A stretch of DNA of 64,000 nucleotides from an uncultured Saprospiraceae bacterium (GTDB lineage: Bacteria; Bacteroidota; Bacteroidia; Chitinophagales; Saprospiraceae): NCBI GenBank assembly GCA_937926205.1, contig CALEYL010000046.1, positions 1 to 64,000 on the forward strand, given 5' to 3'. The translations under genes were made by a program, and so were the position numbers. Each line of letters begins with the position of its first letter. Position 1 is the first letter of the stretch. Under the pieces are notes generated by a model. It made no database searches, was not told the origin of the DNA, and saw only the letters and a program-made list of their open reading frames with translations. Shown piece by piece: positions 8,298-16,298 of the stretch.

Positions 8298-8852
8298 CCC
8301 GCCAGGGCTACGGTTTACACACATCTTTATATTGTATCTTATTACCACGTTTGATTCCTTTATCGGTTATCGTATTTTGTCATCGAAAGTCCACGATGCA
8401 TTCTGTTTACACGCAGTTGAGATGCCGATTGTTATCTCGACTTTCACTCCTTAGCAGTTTGTCATTCCCGAAAGGGCTACGGTTTACACACAAGTCGACA
8501 ATTCGTTCTGTAAGTATTTGATTTTCAATGAATTACTTTTTTACGGTATAATTTACAAACCATTGAAAATCAATAAGTTGCCAAGATGTGTGTAAACCAT
8601 AGCCCGAAAGGGAATCTGCAAAAGCGCGACAGTTGATTAAATTAGAGTACAAATGACTATCTATTAATGTTTTAAACACAAAGACTGTCAGCGTAAAAGC
8701 TACAAAACACCTTGTATGACGTCGCAGATTCCCTGCGGGAATGACAAAAGTAGATGGTGTACATTAGCTGGTCGATAAAGAGTACGGTACTATGAGCCAC
8801 GGCATGGGTAATTGCTAACAAAAACTTGCGTGTAAACCGTAGCCCGCCAGGG
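8298..8852. mobile_element. 535-bp MITE-related element with 10-bp target duplication
   Basis: The element runs 8308-8842, from CTACGGTTTACACACA to TGTAAACCGTAG, and is flanked on both sides by CCCGCCAGGG (8298-8307 and 8843-8852). A paralogous unoccupied site with a single CCCGCCAGGG and the same flanks lies at 39618-39627, which shows that this is an insertion. Inside are REP palindromes and a nested 126-bp MITE; without the nested element and its duplication it would be about 399 bp. No transposase is encoded. Confidence 0.8.
8477..8602. mobile_element. 126-bp MITE, copy 1 (nested)
   Basis: It starts CTACGGTTTACACACA and ends TGTGTGTAAACCATAG, 16-bp terminal inverted repeats with one mismatch. 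An inner inverted repeat TTGATTTTCAATG/CATTGAAAATCAA is present. It is flanked by CCCGAAAGGG on both sides (8467-8476 and 8603-8612), a 10-bp duplication. By eye the sequence is identical to the copies at 39951 and 44815. Confidence 0.88.
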
Positions 8853-9055
8853 AGTCTGCAACAGCGCGACAGTTGCTTATCGATAGCTCGATAGACAATT
8901 GAAAATCAGTATTTTGAACCAAAGATAATCAACTTGCAAAACCAACTGCACTTTGTATGACGTCGCAGATTCCCTGCGGGAATGACAACTCTGCTGGGAC
9001 TGGCATCCAAACATGCATAGCCAACGCTCGCTGGTAACCCCTTTTTGGAAAGGTG

Positions 9056-10285
9056 TCACCTTGGGACAGGGCCGTCTATAAAAGCCCAGAAATCACGGGC
9101 AATCACCGCGCGATTGAAATGCTCAGCGACAAAATTATGGCCATTTTCGCCCATTTCGCCGATCAACGGGCGGTGGTCCAGCAGGTATTGAATCTGTTCC
9201 GCCAGGGCATCCCCGTTTTCCGGTTCAAAAGCCAATCCTGCCTGAGCATCCCGGATAAAGATGTCTTTGGCCTCTCCTTCAATGCCCAGTAAAAGCGGCT
9301 TTTTCAGACACAAAATTTCAAATATTTTGGATGGAATGGCTCCCAGAAACAAATCGATTTTTTTCAGCGGAATGATGCCCACGTCCATTGCAGCAATTAC
9401 GTCTGCGATTTCTTTTTTGGAAACGCCGTCAAAAAAATAAACATTATCGGCGTTCAGTTCCGCCTTTAACGCCAACAGGCGCGCTTTATCCGGGCCGTCC
9501 CCCACCAGTATGAATTTCACATCGGCATGATGTTTCAACCGAACCGCTGCGTGGAGGATGCAGTCCAGTCCCTGCGCGTACCCGATCAGCCCGCCGAAAT
9601 AAAACAGCAGGTCCGATTTTTCAAAACCTTGTGCTGTCCGCCAGTCATACCCCGTAATTCTGGCCTGCAACTCTGCCGTATCCACTCCGTTTTTGAGCCA
9701 GAAAATGGGTTTTGCCGGAAACCGGGATTGAATGTCGTGAATTATGCCCTGGGTTTGTCCGGATATTTTATCCGAATTGCGGTAAATCCATTCTTCCAGC
9801 TTCGTGCTGAGCCGAATCAGCGTCTTGTTTTTGATCAGATCCAGTTTAACCGCACTTTCCGGCCATAAGTCGGAGACATTAAACACCAGTTTTGCCCCTT
9901 TGAGTCGTTTCAGACACACCGCTGTAAACCCCAGAAATAATGGCGGCGACTCGCAAATGATCAAGTCCGTTTTTCCAACTTTCCACCAACCCGCCAACAA
10001 GGAAGATAAAGTGAAAGAAAAGTAATTGAGCAGCCTGAAAACCATCGACTTGCGCTTCGACACATAAATCCAGGACCGGTGTACTTCCAAAGGCCCCATC
10101 GCCTCCCGGGCATACCATTTCCCGGCATAACCGGGAAAAATTTCATATTTGGGATAATTGGGAAAAGCCGTCAGGATCGATACCTCAGCGCCTTTTTCCT
10201 CCAGTTTAAGCGCCAGATCGTACAGGCGGTTCTGGGGCGCACCGGTTTCAGGCGGAAAATATTGAGTCAGGATTAAAATTCTCAT
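9056..10285 (-). CDS. Glycosyltransferase family 4 (WcaI/WbuB-like)
   Basis: A 409-residue GT-B glycosyltransferase. It begins with the WcaI/WbuB-type LTQYFPPETGAPQNR, has a membrane-facing hydrophobic segment near residues 85-110, and a C-terminal GT4 donor domain (FILVGDGPDKARLL, then EILCLKKPLLLGIEGEAKD). It is probably a cytoplasmic, membrane-associated enzyme that adds a GlcNAc- or FucNAc-like sugar to an undecaprenyl-linked repeat unit. It is the last gene of the cassette, and its start overlaps the epimerase stop by 4 nt. Its stop codon lies inside the AAGGTGTCACCTT repeat at the block boundary, so the extreme C-terminus is repeat-derived. Confidence 0.9.
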   Translation of the reverse strand: MRILILTQYFPPETGAPQNRLYDLALKLEEKGAEVSILTAFPNYPKYEIFPGYAGKWYAREAMGPLEVHRSWIYVSKRKSMVFRLLNYFSFTLSSLLAGWWKVGKTDLIICESPPLFLGFTAVCLKRLKGAKLVFNVSDLWPESAVKLDLIKNKTLIRLSTKLEEWIYRNSDKISGQTQGIIHDIQSRFPAKPIFWLKNGVDTAELQARITGYDWRTAQGFEKSDLLFYFGGLIGYAQGLDCILHAAVRLKHHADVKFILVGDGPDKARLLALKAELNADNVYFFDGVSKKEIADVIAAMDVGIIPLKKIDLFLGAIPSKIFEILCLKKPLLLGIEGEAKDIFIRDAQAGLAFEPENGDALAEQIQYLLDHRPLIGEMGENGHNFVAEHFNRAVIARDFWAFIDGPVPR

Positions 10286-11361
10286 ATCCTTGATGCAAAC
10301 CAGTTTGCAATGCGGTCGGCAGCTTGTCCGCCCCCGTAAAATTCTTCCTCTTTGATGAAATCCCGGCCGGTAAATGACGCAACTGCTTCTAAAATCCGAG
10401 CCGTATCGGTTCCCGCAAGTTGGTTATAGCCATGTTGCACCAACTCCGACCATTCGGTTTCCTCCCGCAGGGTGACGCAAAACTTGTTGAAAAAATAAGC
10501 TTCCTTCTGCAATCCGCCGCTATCGGTCAACACCAGGCGCGCAGTCTGCAAAAGCCGGATCATATCAAAATACCCCAGCGGAGGCAATACCCTTGCTTCC
10601 AGTTTTAATTGCTGTTCATCGATGATCTTTCGCGTGCGCGGATGCAGGGGCACCACCACCGGAATTTCCCGGTTTAGGGCATTCAAAGCCTGCAAAATCC
10701 CTTTCAGCCTTATCGGCGTATCGGTGTTTTCCTGCCTGTGGAACGTACACAACACGAAGTCTTTACCTTCCAGACCGAGTTCGCGGAGCAGCGTCGATTT
10801 TTGGAGCGCCTGTGCCGCATAATACAAAGCGGCATCCTGCATGACATCGCCATTCTGGATGATTTCGCAGTCAAAATTCCGGAAACCTTCTTTTTCCAGA
10901 TTGGCAACGGCTGTATCGGTTGGACAAAACAAAACATCGCTGATGCGGTCGGTCAATATCCGGTTGATCTCTTCCGGCATCGCCATGTTGAAACTCCGCA
11001 ATCCCGCTTCTACGTGGGCGACCCGTATGCCCATTTTTTTAGCGGCCAAAGCCCCCGCCAGGGTAGAGTTGGTGTCGCCATAAACCATCACGGCATCGGG
11101 CTGCTCTGCCTTCAAAATCCCCTCAATTTGTTCCAGCATGCGCCCGGTCATTGCGCCGTGCGACAAGCTGTGGATGTCCAACTGAAAACCCGGACGCGGA
11201 ATGGCCATTTCTTCGAAAAACACTTCCGACATGTTCGCATCAAAATGCTGTCCGGTGTGGATAATTTTTTCTTCAATGCCCGGCTGCGCCCTCAATACCC
11301 GCGAAACAGCCGCAGCTTTGACGAATTGTGGACGAGCGCCGACGATGGTTAGGATTTTCAA
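10282..11361 (-). CDS. wecB: UDP-N-acetylglucosamine 2-epimerase, non-hydrolysing (WecB/WbpI-like)
   Basis: A 359-residue protein with the family signature throughout: VGARPQFVKAA (6-16), HTGQHFD (about 35), GDTNSTLAG (about 95), HVEAGLRS (about 116), and LTDSGGLQKEA near the C-terminus. Non-hydrolysing epimerases convert UDP-GlcNAc to UDP-ManNAc, or in WbpI the 2,3-diacetamido-glucuronate to its manno form. The presence of wbpA, wbpB, wbpD and wbpE homologues in the window and of an amidotransferase next door makes the WbpI role attractive. The two functions cannot be told apart by eye. It overlaps both neighbours by 4 nt. Confidence 0.92.
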   Translation of the reverse strand: MKILTIVGARPQFVKAAAVSRVLRAQPGIEEKIIHTGQHFDANMSEVFFEEMAIPRPGFQLDIHSLSHGAMTGRMLEQIEGILKAEQPDAVMVYGDTNSTLAGALAAKKMGIRVAHVEAGLRSFNMAMPEEINRILTDRISDVLFCPTDTAVANLEKEGFRNFDCEIIQNGDVMQDAALYYAAQALQKSTLLRELGLEGKDFVLCTFHRQENTDTPIRLKGILQALNALNREIPVVVPLHPRTRKIIDEQQLKLEARVLPPLGYFDMIRLLQTARLVLTDSGGLQKEAYFFNKFCVTLREETEWSELVQHGYNQLAGTDTARILEAVASFTGRDFIKEEEFYGGGQAADRIANWFASRI

Positions 11362-12494
11362 TTGGGTAGTATTTTCATGCCTCTAAGCTTTAACAGCAAG
11401 CGGCGAAACTTCATTTCCAGGCGGTGGTTATTGGGATAGTCTAAGATGCTTTTTATAGGTGCTGTCATAATATCTTCAAAGGATTCATTCGAAATACCCA
11501 GTTTTTTGATGACGTACTCCTTATCTTCTTCCATCAGTTTAGGGTCTGCAGGAGGCGTTTTTAATACCTCCAGAGCTTGTTCCCGAGTCACCTCCCCTGT
11601 TGAAATTATTAAACAAGTTAAATGCGCTTTCCTTTTATCAATATTAAATTTATTCGGCAAAATATATGCCTGATAAAAGCGGGTATAGATCGATTCATAG
11701 TGCTTGCCGCCATAATATTTCCAGCCCAATTCGTCCTGGATTATTTTCATGGCAGCTTCTTTATTAAAATCGATATAATTGAGGAAAGAAATACTCCTGA
11801 TTCCTTTGATTAGGTTAAAATACAGAAATTTAAAAATCGTCAGGTGAGGAAATCCCTTTAATCGTGCTGAGCCATATTTCTTTTGCACCGACCGAATGTA
11901 TTTCCAATCCAAATAACCCCGACCCCAGGATGGCGGTAACATTCCTTCATTGCGAAAATTCATGCCGCTGATGATGTATTTAATTCCATGCCGATCAGCT
12001 ATCTGGTATAAAATTGCGAGGATAGCATGATCCGTTGGTATTTCTCCGTCAGGCGTAGAGGCTTTAAGAAAAGACAATTGCAAATCTCTGAACATTTCCC
12101 AATCGAGAACCTCCGTATACAAATCAATACCAAGTTTATTCAGGATATTCTCTATATTCTTTACGGCAAGTTCAGAATCCCAGCCATTATCCAAATGAAC
12201 TGCCAAAGGTCTTAAACCCAGCTGTTTCACCAGCCAGGCAGTATAAGTACTGTCTACTCCTCCGCTTACTCCAATAATACAATCGTAAGGCTTTCCTTTT
12301 CCGCCGGCTTTGATTTTACCAACAAGGTCTGTCAGTTTGGCTTTCGCTTCTTCCGTTTCCGGTACCCGCACCTTCAGTTTGGCACTAAATTCATGATAAT
12401 AATTACAGATGCCGTTCGCATCAAAGACAATGTCCGGATCGCCAATGGTATCCATAACCGTTTTAGAACAAATTTGATAAGGTTTTTCAGACAT
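11358..12494 (-). CDS. wbpG: N-acetyl sugar amidotransferase (WbpG/WbuX-like)
   Basis: A 378-residue PP-loop ATP-pyrophosphatase with SGGVDST at residues 77-83 and a following NGWDSELA segment. The family uses ammonia from a HisH/HisF pair to turn an acetamido or carboxyl group into an amidine or amide on a nucleotide sugar, as in Pseudomonas aeruginosa O5. In this copy the N-terminal cysteines are C9 and C30 only (ICSKTVMDT and GICNYY); the second Cys of each usual pair is absent, unlike the paralogue at 28694. It lies 2 bp after hisF and is part of module 1 (wbpG, hisF, hisH). Confidence 0.9.
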   Translation of the reverse strand: MSEKPYQICSKTVMDTIGDPDIVFDANGICNYYHEFSAKLKVRVPETEEAKAKLTDLVGKIKAGGKGKPYDCIIGVSGGVDSTYTAWLVKQLGLRPLAVHLDNGWDSELAVKNIENILNKLGIDLYTEVLDWEMFRDLQLSFLKASTPDGEIPTDHAILAILYQIADRHGIKYIISGMNFRNEGMLPPSWGRGYLDWKYIRSVQKKYGSARLKGFPHLTIFKFLYFNLIKGIRSISFLNYIDFNKEAAMKIIQDELGWKYYGGKHYESIYTRFYQAYILPNKFNIDKRKAHLTCLIISTGEVTREQALEVLKTPPADPKLMEEDKEYVIKKLGISNESFEDIMTAPIKSILDYPNNHRLEMKFRRLLLKLRGMKILPN

Positions 12495-12496
12495 AG

Positions 12497-13255
12497 TTAT
12501 GCGAATAATTGTTTGAGTTCGTTTTGAGTAGGATAATTAATCAACACTGCTTTGTGTGGGCCGTGGTAAATGAACAAACTACCAGCGGCTACTCCGGAGG
12601 CTCCTGCTAATACTGCTTTTTGCAAATCAACAAGACTCCCTGCGCCTCCACAGGCAACTACCGGAACCCGGGTTGCTGCCACAACCTTTTGAATGAGGCC
12701 GAGGTCGTACCCCTGCATCATTCCATCGTGATCCACTGAGTTGATGATAATTTCTCCGGCGCCAGCATCCTGTGCCTCCCGGATATAAGTAATTAAATCA
12801 TTTCGCGAATGCTTTGCTTTTTTTCGGGAGTAAACCTGGTACTTTCCCCAAATGTTCTTTTGAACATCTACACACAAGACGATGCTTTGATCACCATACA
12901 CTTCAGATGCCTGAGTAATCAGATCCAGACTAAGCAATGCCGTTGAGTTGATAATGACTTTTTCAACCCCGATGGCAAATAAGCGGGCAATATCCTCAAA
13001 GGAAGTAATGCCTCCTCCATATCCCAGGGGCATGAAACATTCAGAAGCAATGTTTTTTATCAGTTCAAAATCCGGTTTCCGGTTTTCCACTGAAGCATCA
13101 ATGTCTAAAAATACCAGTTCGTCAACTTCTTTGTCGTTAAAAAGCCGAACAGCATTAATGGGGTCGCCGATGTACTTGGATTTGTCAAACCGGACTGTTT
13201 TTACCAGACCTTTGTTTCGCAATAGAAGTACCGGGATGACTCTGGTTCTTAGCAT
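12497..13255 (-). CDS. HisF-like subunit of sugar amidination module 1 (WbuZ-like)
   Basis: A 252-residue (beta/alpha)8 barrel clearly related to imidazole glycerol phosphate synthase cyclase. Aligned by eye to Thermotoga HisF, it has Leu at the catalytic Asp11 position (RVIPVLLLRNKG) but keeps Asp at position 130 (LCVDVQK). Loss of Asp11 argues against histidine synthesis and for a role as ammonia-channelling partner of the sugar amidotransferase (glycosyl amidation-associated WbuZ). It overlaps hisH by 7 nt and precedes wbpG by 2 bp. Confidence 0.9.
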   Translation of the reverse strand: MLRTRVIPVLLLRNKGLVKTVRFDKSKYIGDPINAVRLFNDKEVDELVFLDIDASVENRKPDFELIKNIASECFMPLGYGGGITSFEDIARLFAIGVEKVIINSTALLSLDLITQASEVYGDQSIVLCVDVQKNIWGKYQVYSRKKAKHSRNDLITYIREAQDAGAGEIIINSVDHDGMMQGYDLGLIQKVVAATRVPVVACGGAGSLVDLQKAVLAGASGVAAGSLFIYHGPHKAVLINYPTQNELKQLFA

Positions 13256-13866
13256 GGGACCAATTCAATAAAATTCCTGAGCATTTGCATGCCAAATTTA
13301 TGGCTCTTCTCCGGATGAAACTGTACTCCGTAAACACCGCCTTTTTCTACGGATGATGTAAATATCTGCGCATACTCCGTTAAGCCGCTGGCATCCTGTT
13401 CTTCGCTGCACACAAAATGGTAGGAATGAACAAAATAAAAGCGCGCTTCTTCAAAAATCCCAAAATTGGCATACAAAAGCGATTCACGCTGATAATCCAC
13501 CGTATTCCACCCCATGTGAGGGACTTTATAACCAGCTGGCAGCACAAATTTTTTTACCCTGCCGGGAATTAATCCCAGCCCCGGTAACACCCCTTCTTCA
13601 CTGCCTTCAGACAACAATTGCATACCCAGACAAATACCTAAAAGCGGCGTCCCCCCAATCGCTTTCTCTTTTATCAATTGTATCAACTGAAGGTCTTCCA
13701 GATTCGTCATGGCCTTGTCAAAAGCCCCAACCCCCGGTAAAATAAGGCGTTCAGCCTTCCTGATAAGGTCCGGATCAGCCGTTATTTCGCTGGCATAACC
13801 TATTTTCTTGAGCATATTTTTGATGGACCCAAGGTTGCCCATGCCGTAGTCTATGATTGCGGTCAT
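13249..13866 (-). CDS. HisH-like glutaminase of sugar amidination module 1
   Basis: A 205-residue class I glutamine amidotransferase. The nucleophile is C79 in LLGICLGMQLL; the His-x-Glu pair is in VQFHPEKS near residue 183; the N-terminus MTAIIDYGMGNLGS is typical of HisH. It hydrolyses glutamine and passes ammonia through the adjacent HisF-like barrel. It overlaps the CapK-like gene by 4 nt and HisF by 7 nt. No other histidine gene is in the window, so it most likely serves sugar amidation. Confidence 0.92.
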   Translation of the reverse strand: MTAIIDYGMGNLGSIKNMLKKIGYASEITADPDLIRKAERLILPGVGAFDKAMTNLEDLQLIQLIKEKAIGGTPLLGICLGMQLLSEGSEEGVLPGLGLIPGRVKKFVLPAGYKVPHMGWNTVDYQRESLLYANFGIFEEARFYFVHSYHFVCSEEQDASGLTEYAQIFTSSVEKGGVYGVQFHPEKSHKFGMQMLRNFIELVPC

Positions 13867-15269
13867 TTTTGCAGATTTCTTTTCACATGCGAAATGACAG
13901 ATTTGAATTTCCCATTGGGACCGCGGGGTATGGAGGAAACTACATTAATAACAAGATTCGCTTTACCTACTTGAGAATAAAATCTTTGCCTAATCAAAGC
14001 CTCTTCTTCAGCAGTCAATGCCCTGACTAATACAACATTCATTTCAAAGTCTTTGAGGCTTTTCTGAACCACCTGGCCTTCTACAATAGACATAGTACTT
14101 GAAAACACCCTGTAAAAACTAACAATTTCTCTACCATCCTCGCAAATTACAGTATCCATCAACCTGCCTACGATTTCTTCTACAATGGGCATATGTCTAC
14201 CACAAGGACAGGTTTGGTCATTACTCAAAGTAAGCAAATCCCCCATCCGGTAGCGAATAAGAGGTTGATCAAAGTTTAAAAATCCTGTGGCAATTACTTC
14301 TCCTGTTTCGCCCGGCTGGCAAAGCATCCCATCCTTTCCAATTATTTCTGTTATGCCAATATCAGGAATGATATGCAATCGCCCGTATTCACATTCGGAA
14401 ACGAGGTTACATGCTTCAACTCCATTGTAAGAATCAAAAGTTTCACATTTATAAACTCTGCGAAAGGTATCCCGCATTTCCTGCGTAAGTTTTTCACTGG
14501 AGGTCAACACACCTTTCAGTTTTGGCGCTTCAAGCCCAGCCTCTTCAATAAACCTTGCCAGAAAAAAATTACTCATACAGTACCCGGTCATATATTCAAC
14601 CTTGTATTTTTTAATCCCCTCTAAGTAATTATTCACAGTTTCGGGAGTGATATGAAATGCAGAAAAATAAACCTGTTTTTCTGCTGAGTTATAGCGATAA
14701 AAAGGTCCATTTAATTCATAATCAGGGACAATTCTTCTGGGGCCAAATGTACCTCGGGGCGTTTTGTAATCAATTCCTGCCCAATTATTTACCCTTGCTT
14801 CAAAAACAGCAAAGTACTTTTGATGCATTGGCTTTGAATAATAGGTTTTAGTTGGCGTGCCAGTACTTCCGCTACTGGGAAAAAAACTACCACCTGGTGT
14901 TGGTTTAACAGAAAGCATTTCAGTAGCCCCCAATTCCCGATATGTTGATTTTTCCAGAATAGGTAATAAAAAGAGGTCGTTTAATGTAAAATGCTTCAGC
15001 TTTGTCTCATCAAGACCTAATTCAGAAAATAAACGTTTATAGTAAGGCACATTTTGGTTAGCATGAACCAATAATGACCTAAGCCATTGGATTTGGTATT
15101 CATTCCATTGTTCATCAGAATAATATTCCCTTTTCCGGCATTGTTCCAACTCTTCTTTAAAAACGCCACCTAATCTGCGGTTTTTCCAAATATAACCATA
15201 AGCACTGATGGCTATATTTTGAAAAAATACTGGTAATTTATGATATATCGACTCTAATAAATTCTGCAT
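13863..15269 (-). CDS. CapK/phenylacetate-CoA ligase-like adenylate-forming enzyme
   Basis: A 468-residue member of the CapK branch of the ANL adenylation family. The AMP-binding P-loop is SSGSTGTPTK (about residues 132-141); the later core has YNGVEACNLVSECEYG and LIRYRMGDLL. CapK-like proteins occur in many capsule and O-antigen loci, and their substrate is usually unknown; they may activate a carboxylate that is then attached to a sugar. It sits between the amidination module and a glycosyltransferase, overlapping hisH by 4 nt. No acyl carrier protein is visible nearby. Confidence 0.85.
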   Translation of the reverse strand: MQNLLESIYHKLPVFFQNIAISAYGYIWKNRRLGGVFKEELEQCRKREYYSDEQWNEYQIQWLRSLLVHANQNVPYYKRLFSELGLDETKLKHFTLNDLFLLPILEKSTYRELGATEMLSVKPTPGGSFFPSSGSTGTPTKTYYSKPMHQKYFAVFEARVNNWAGIDYKTPRGTFGPRRIVPDYELNGPFYRYNSAEKQVYFSAFHITPETVNNYLEGIKKYKVEYMTGYCMSNFFLARFIEEAGLEAPKLKGVLTSSEKLTQEMRDTFRRVYKCETFDSYNGVEACNLVSECEYGRLHIIPDIGITEIIGKDGMLCQPGETGEVIATGFLNFDQPLIRYRMGDLLTLSNDQTCPCGRHMPIVEEIVGRLMDTVICEDGREIVSFYRVFSSTMSIVEGQVVQKSLKDFEMNVVLVRALTAEEEALIRQRFYSQVGKANLVINVVSSIPRGPNGKFKSVISHVKRNLQK

Positions 15270-15270
15270 T

Positions 15271-16272
15271 TCAAAAACTTGTCAGGAGCGCCATCCATTT
15301 AGATTCTATTAATTTCCAATCAAATCGCTCTGCTTTTTTTCGGGCTGATAGAGACAAATGGGTAGCAAAATCTTCATTAGAAAATATTCGCACGACTTCC
15401 ACAGCAAAAGATGCAGGATTAAAATTTTCTACCATCAAAATATCTGATTCATGCTCCCATAATAATGGAATTTCGCCAACTTTGGAAGATACTATTGGAA
15501 TACCACAAGACGCAGCTTCTACTAACGCTACACCAAAACTCTCAAATGTTGTCGTGTTGATGTAAACAGCATGTTCGTTATAATATTGATACAATTGGCC
15601 ATTAGGAATAGGGCCAGTAATCGTGACCGCATTTTGTAACCCCAGGCTACTCATCAATTGGCAAGCTTCTTTCAAACTGCCCTGATCGGGCCCAACCATC
15701 GTCATTGTAGCAAGTGGATAAGATTTTCGAACTTCATGAAGTATCCTTATTGCAAGGTCTGGCCTATACAAAGGCGTAAATGCTCTCACCCAAAGTATAG
15801 AAAATGGAACTATTTTTGACCTGTTAAAAGGGAATCTTGACAAATCAATTGAATTGGGAAGGTATTGGATATTAAAGCCAGCTTTTTCAAAAAAAGCTTT
15901 TAAATAAAGTGAAGGGCTCTGAATAATTTGGGCTTTTTTGAAAACTTTAGCCGTACGACCAGCATTTCTATGATAAAATTCCGGCAAAGCACCTCCATGC
16001 AAGGTTAGAATAATATTTTTCTTGCGAATTGCGCCTAAAAAAGTCGCTACTTCAGCAATTCTAAATGCCTGACCACTATATACATCAATATGAATTAATG
16101 AAGATTGTGTGGTTAATACATTAAATACTATCTCTAAAATTCGGAGAATTTTATTCTCTTGTCTTGAAGACAATTTGATATCCATCCCCAAATTAATTAA
16201 TTTTTCTGCAACTTGTTCAGATACATCCAGACTTCCTCTTTTTCGGGATAAATAGCTGCTAATAAATAACAT
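15271..16272 (-). CDS. Glycosyltransferase family 4
   Basis: A 333-residue GT-B glycosyltransferase. The donor-side motif FESFGVALVEAASCG (about residues 245-260) is the GT4 E-x7-E region, and ILWVRAFTPLYRPDLAI and ATMTMVGPDQGS mark the start of the C-terminal domain. The N-terminal acceptor domain is short and lacks a membrane span. It lies 1 bp after the CapK-like gene on the operon, and AT-rich codon use matches its neighbours. Sugar and linkage cannot be read from sequence. Confidence 0.88.
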   Translation of the reverse strand: MLFISSYLSRKRGSLDVSEQVAEKLINLGMDIKLSSRQENKILRILEIVFNVLTTQSSLIHIDVYSGQAFRIAEVATFLGAIRKKNIILTLHGGALPEFYHRNAGRTAKVFKKAQIIQSPSLYLKAFFEKAGFNIQYLPNSIDLSRFPFNRSKIVPFSILWVRAFTPLYRPDLAIRILHEVRKSYPLATMTMVGPDQGSLKEACQLMSSLGLQNAVTITGPIPNGQLYQYYNEHAVYINTTTFESFGVALVEAASCGIPIVSSKVGEIPLLWEHESDILMVENFNPASFAVEVVRIFSNEDFATHLSLSARKKAERFDWKLIESKWMALLTSF

Positions 16273-16298
16273 AAACCTACTCTTCAGTTCTGATCATT

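Larger units (their letters stand above)
7838..9055. repeat. Left repeat block (intergenic, 1.2 kb)
   Basis: No gene is supported here; frames such as one at 8021-8521 are translations of repeats. The block holds three GGTGCAGCGCACCG palindromes, a split AAGGTGTCACCTT element, REP-like palindromes of the GATTCCCTGCGGGAATGAC type (for example 8724-8745 and 8965-8986), a 535-bp element with a 10-bp target duplication and a nested 126-bp MITE. Much of 8212-9010 is repeated with changes at 39.3-40.2 kb. Confidence 0.8.

Noticed and set aside
8021..8521. Open frame of 166 residues on the plus strand
   Set aside because: It runs through REP and MITE sequence and has no protein-like composition.
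12497..13866. Histidine biosynthesis genes hisF and hisH
   Set aside because: The HisF lacks Asp11, no other his genes are present, and both neighbour a sugar amidotransferase.
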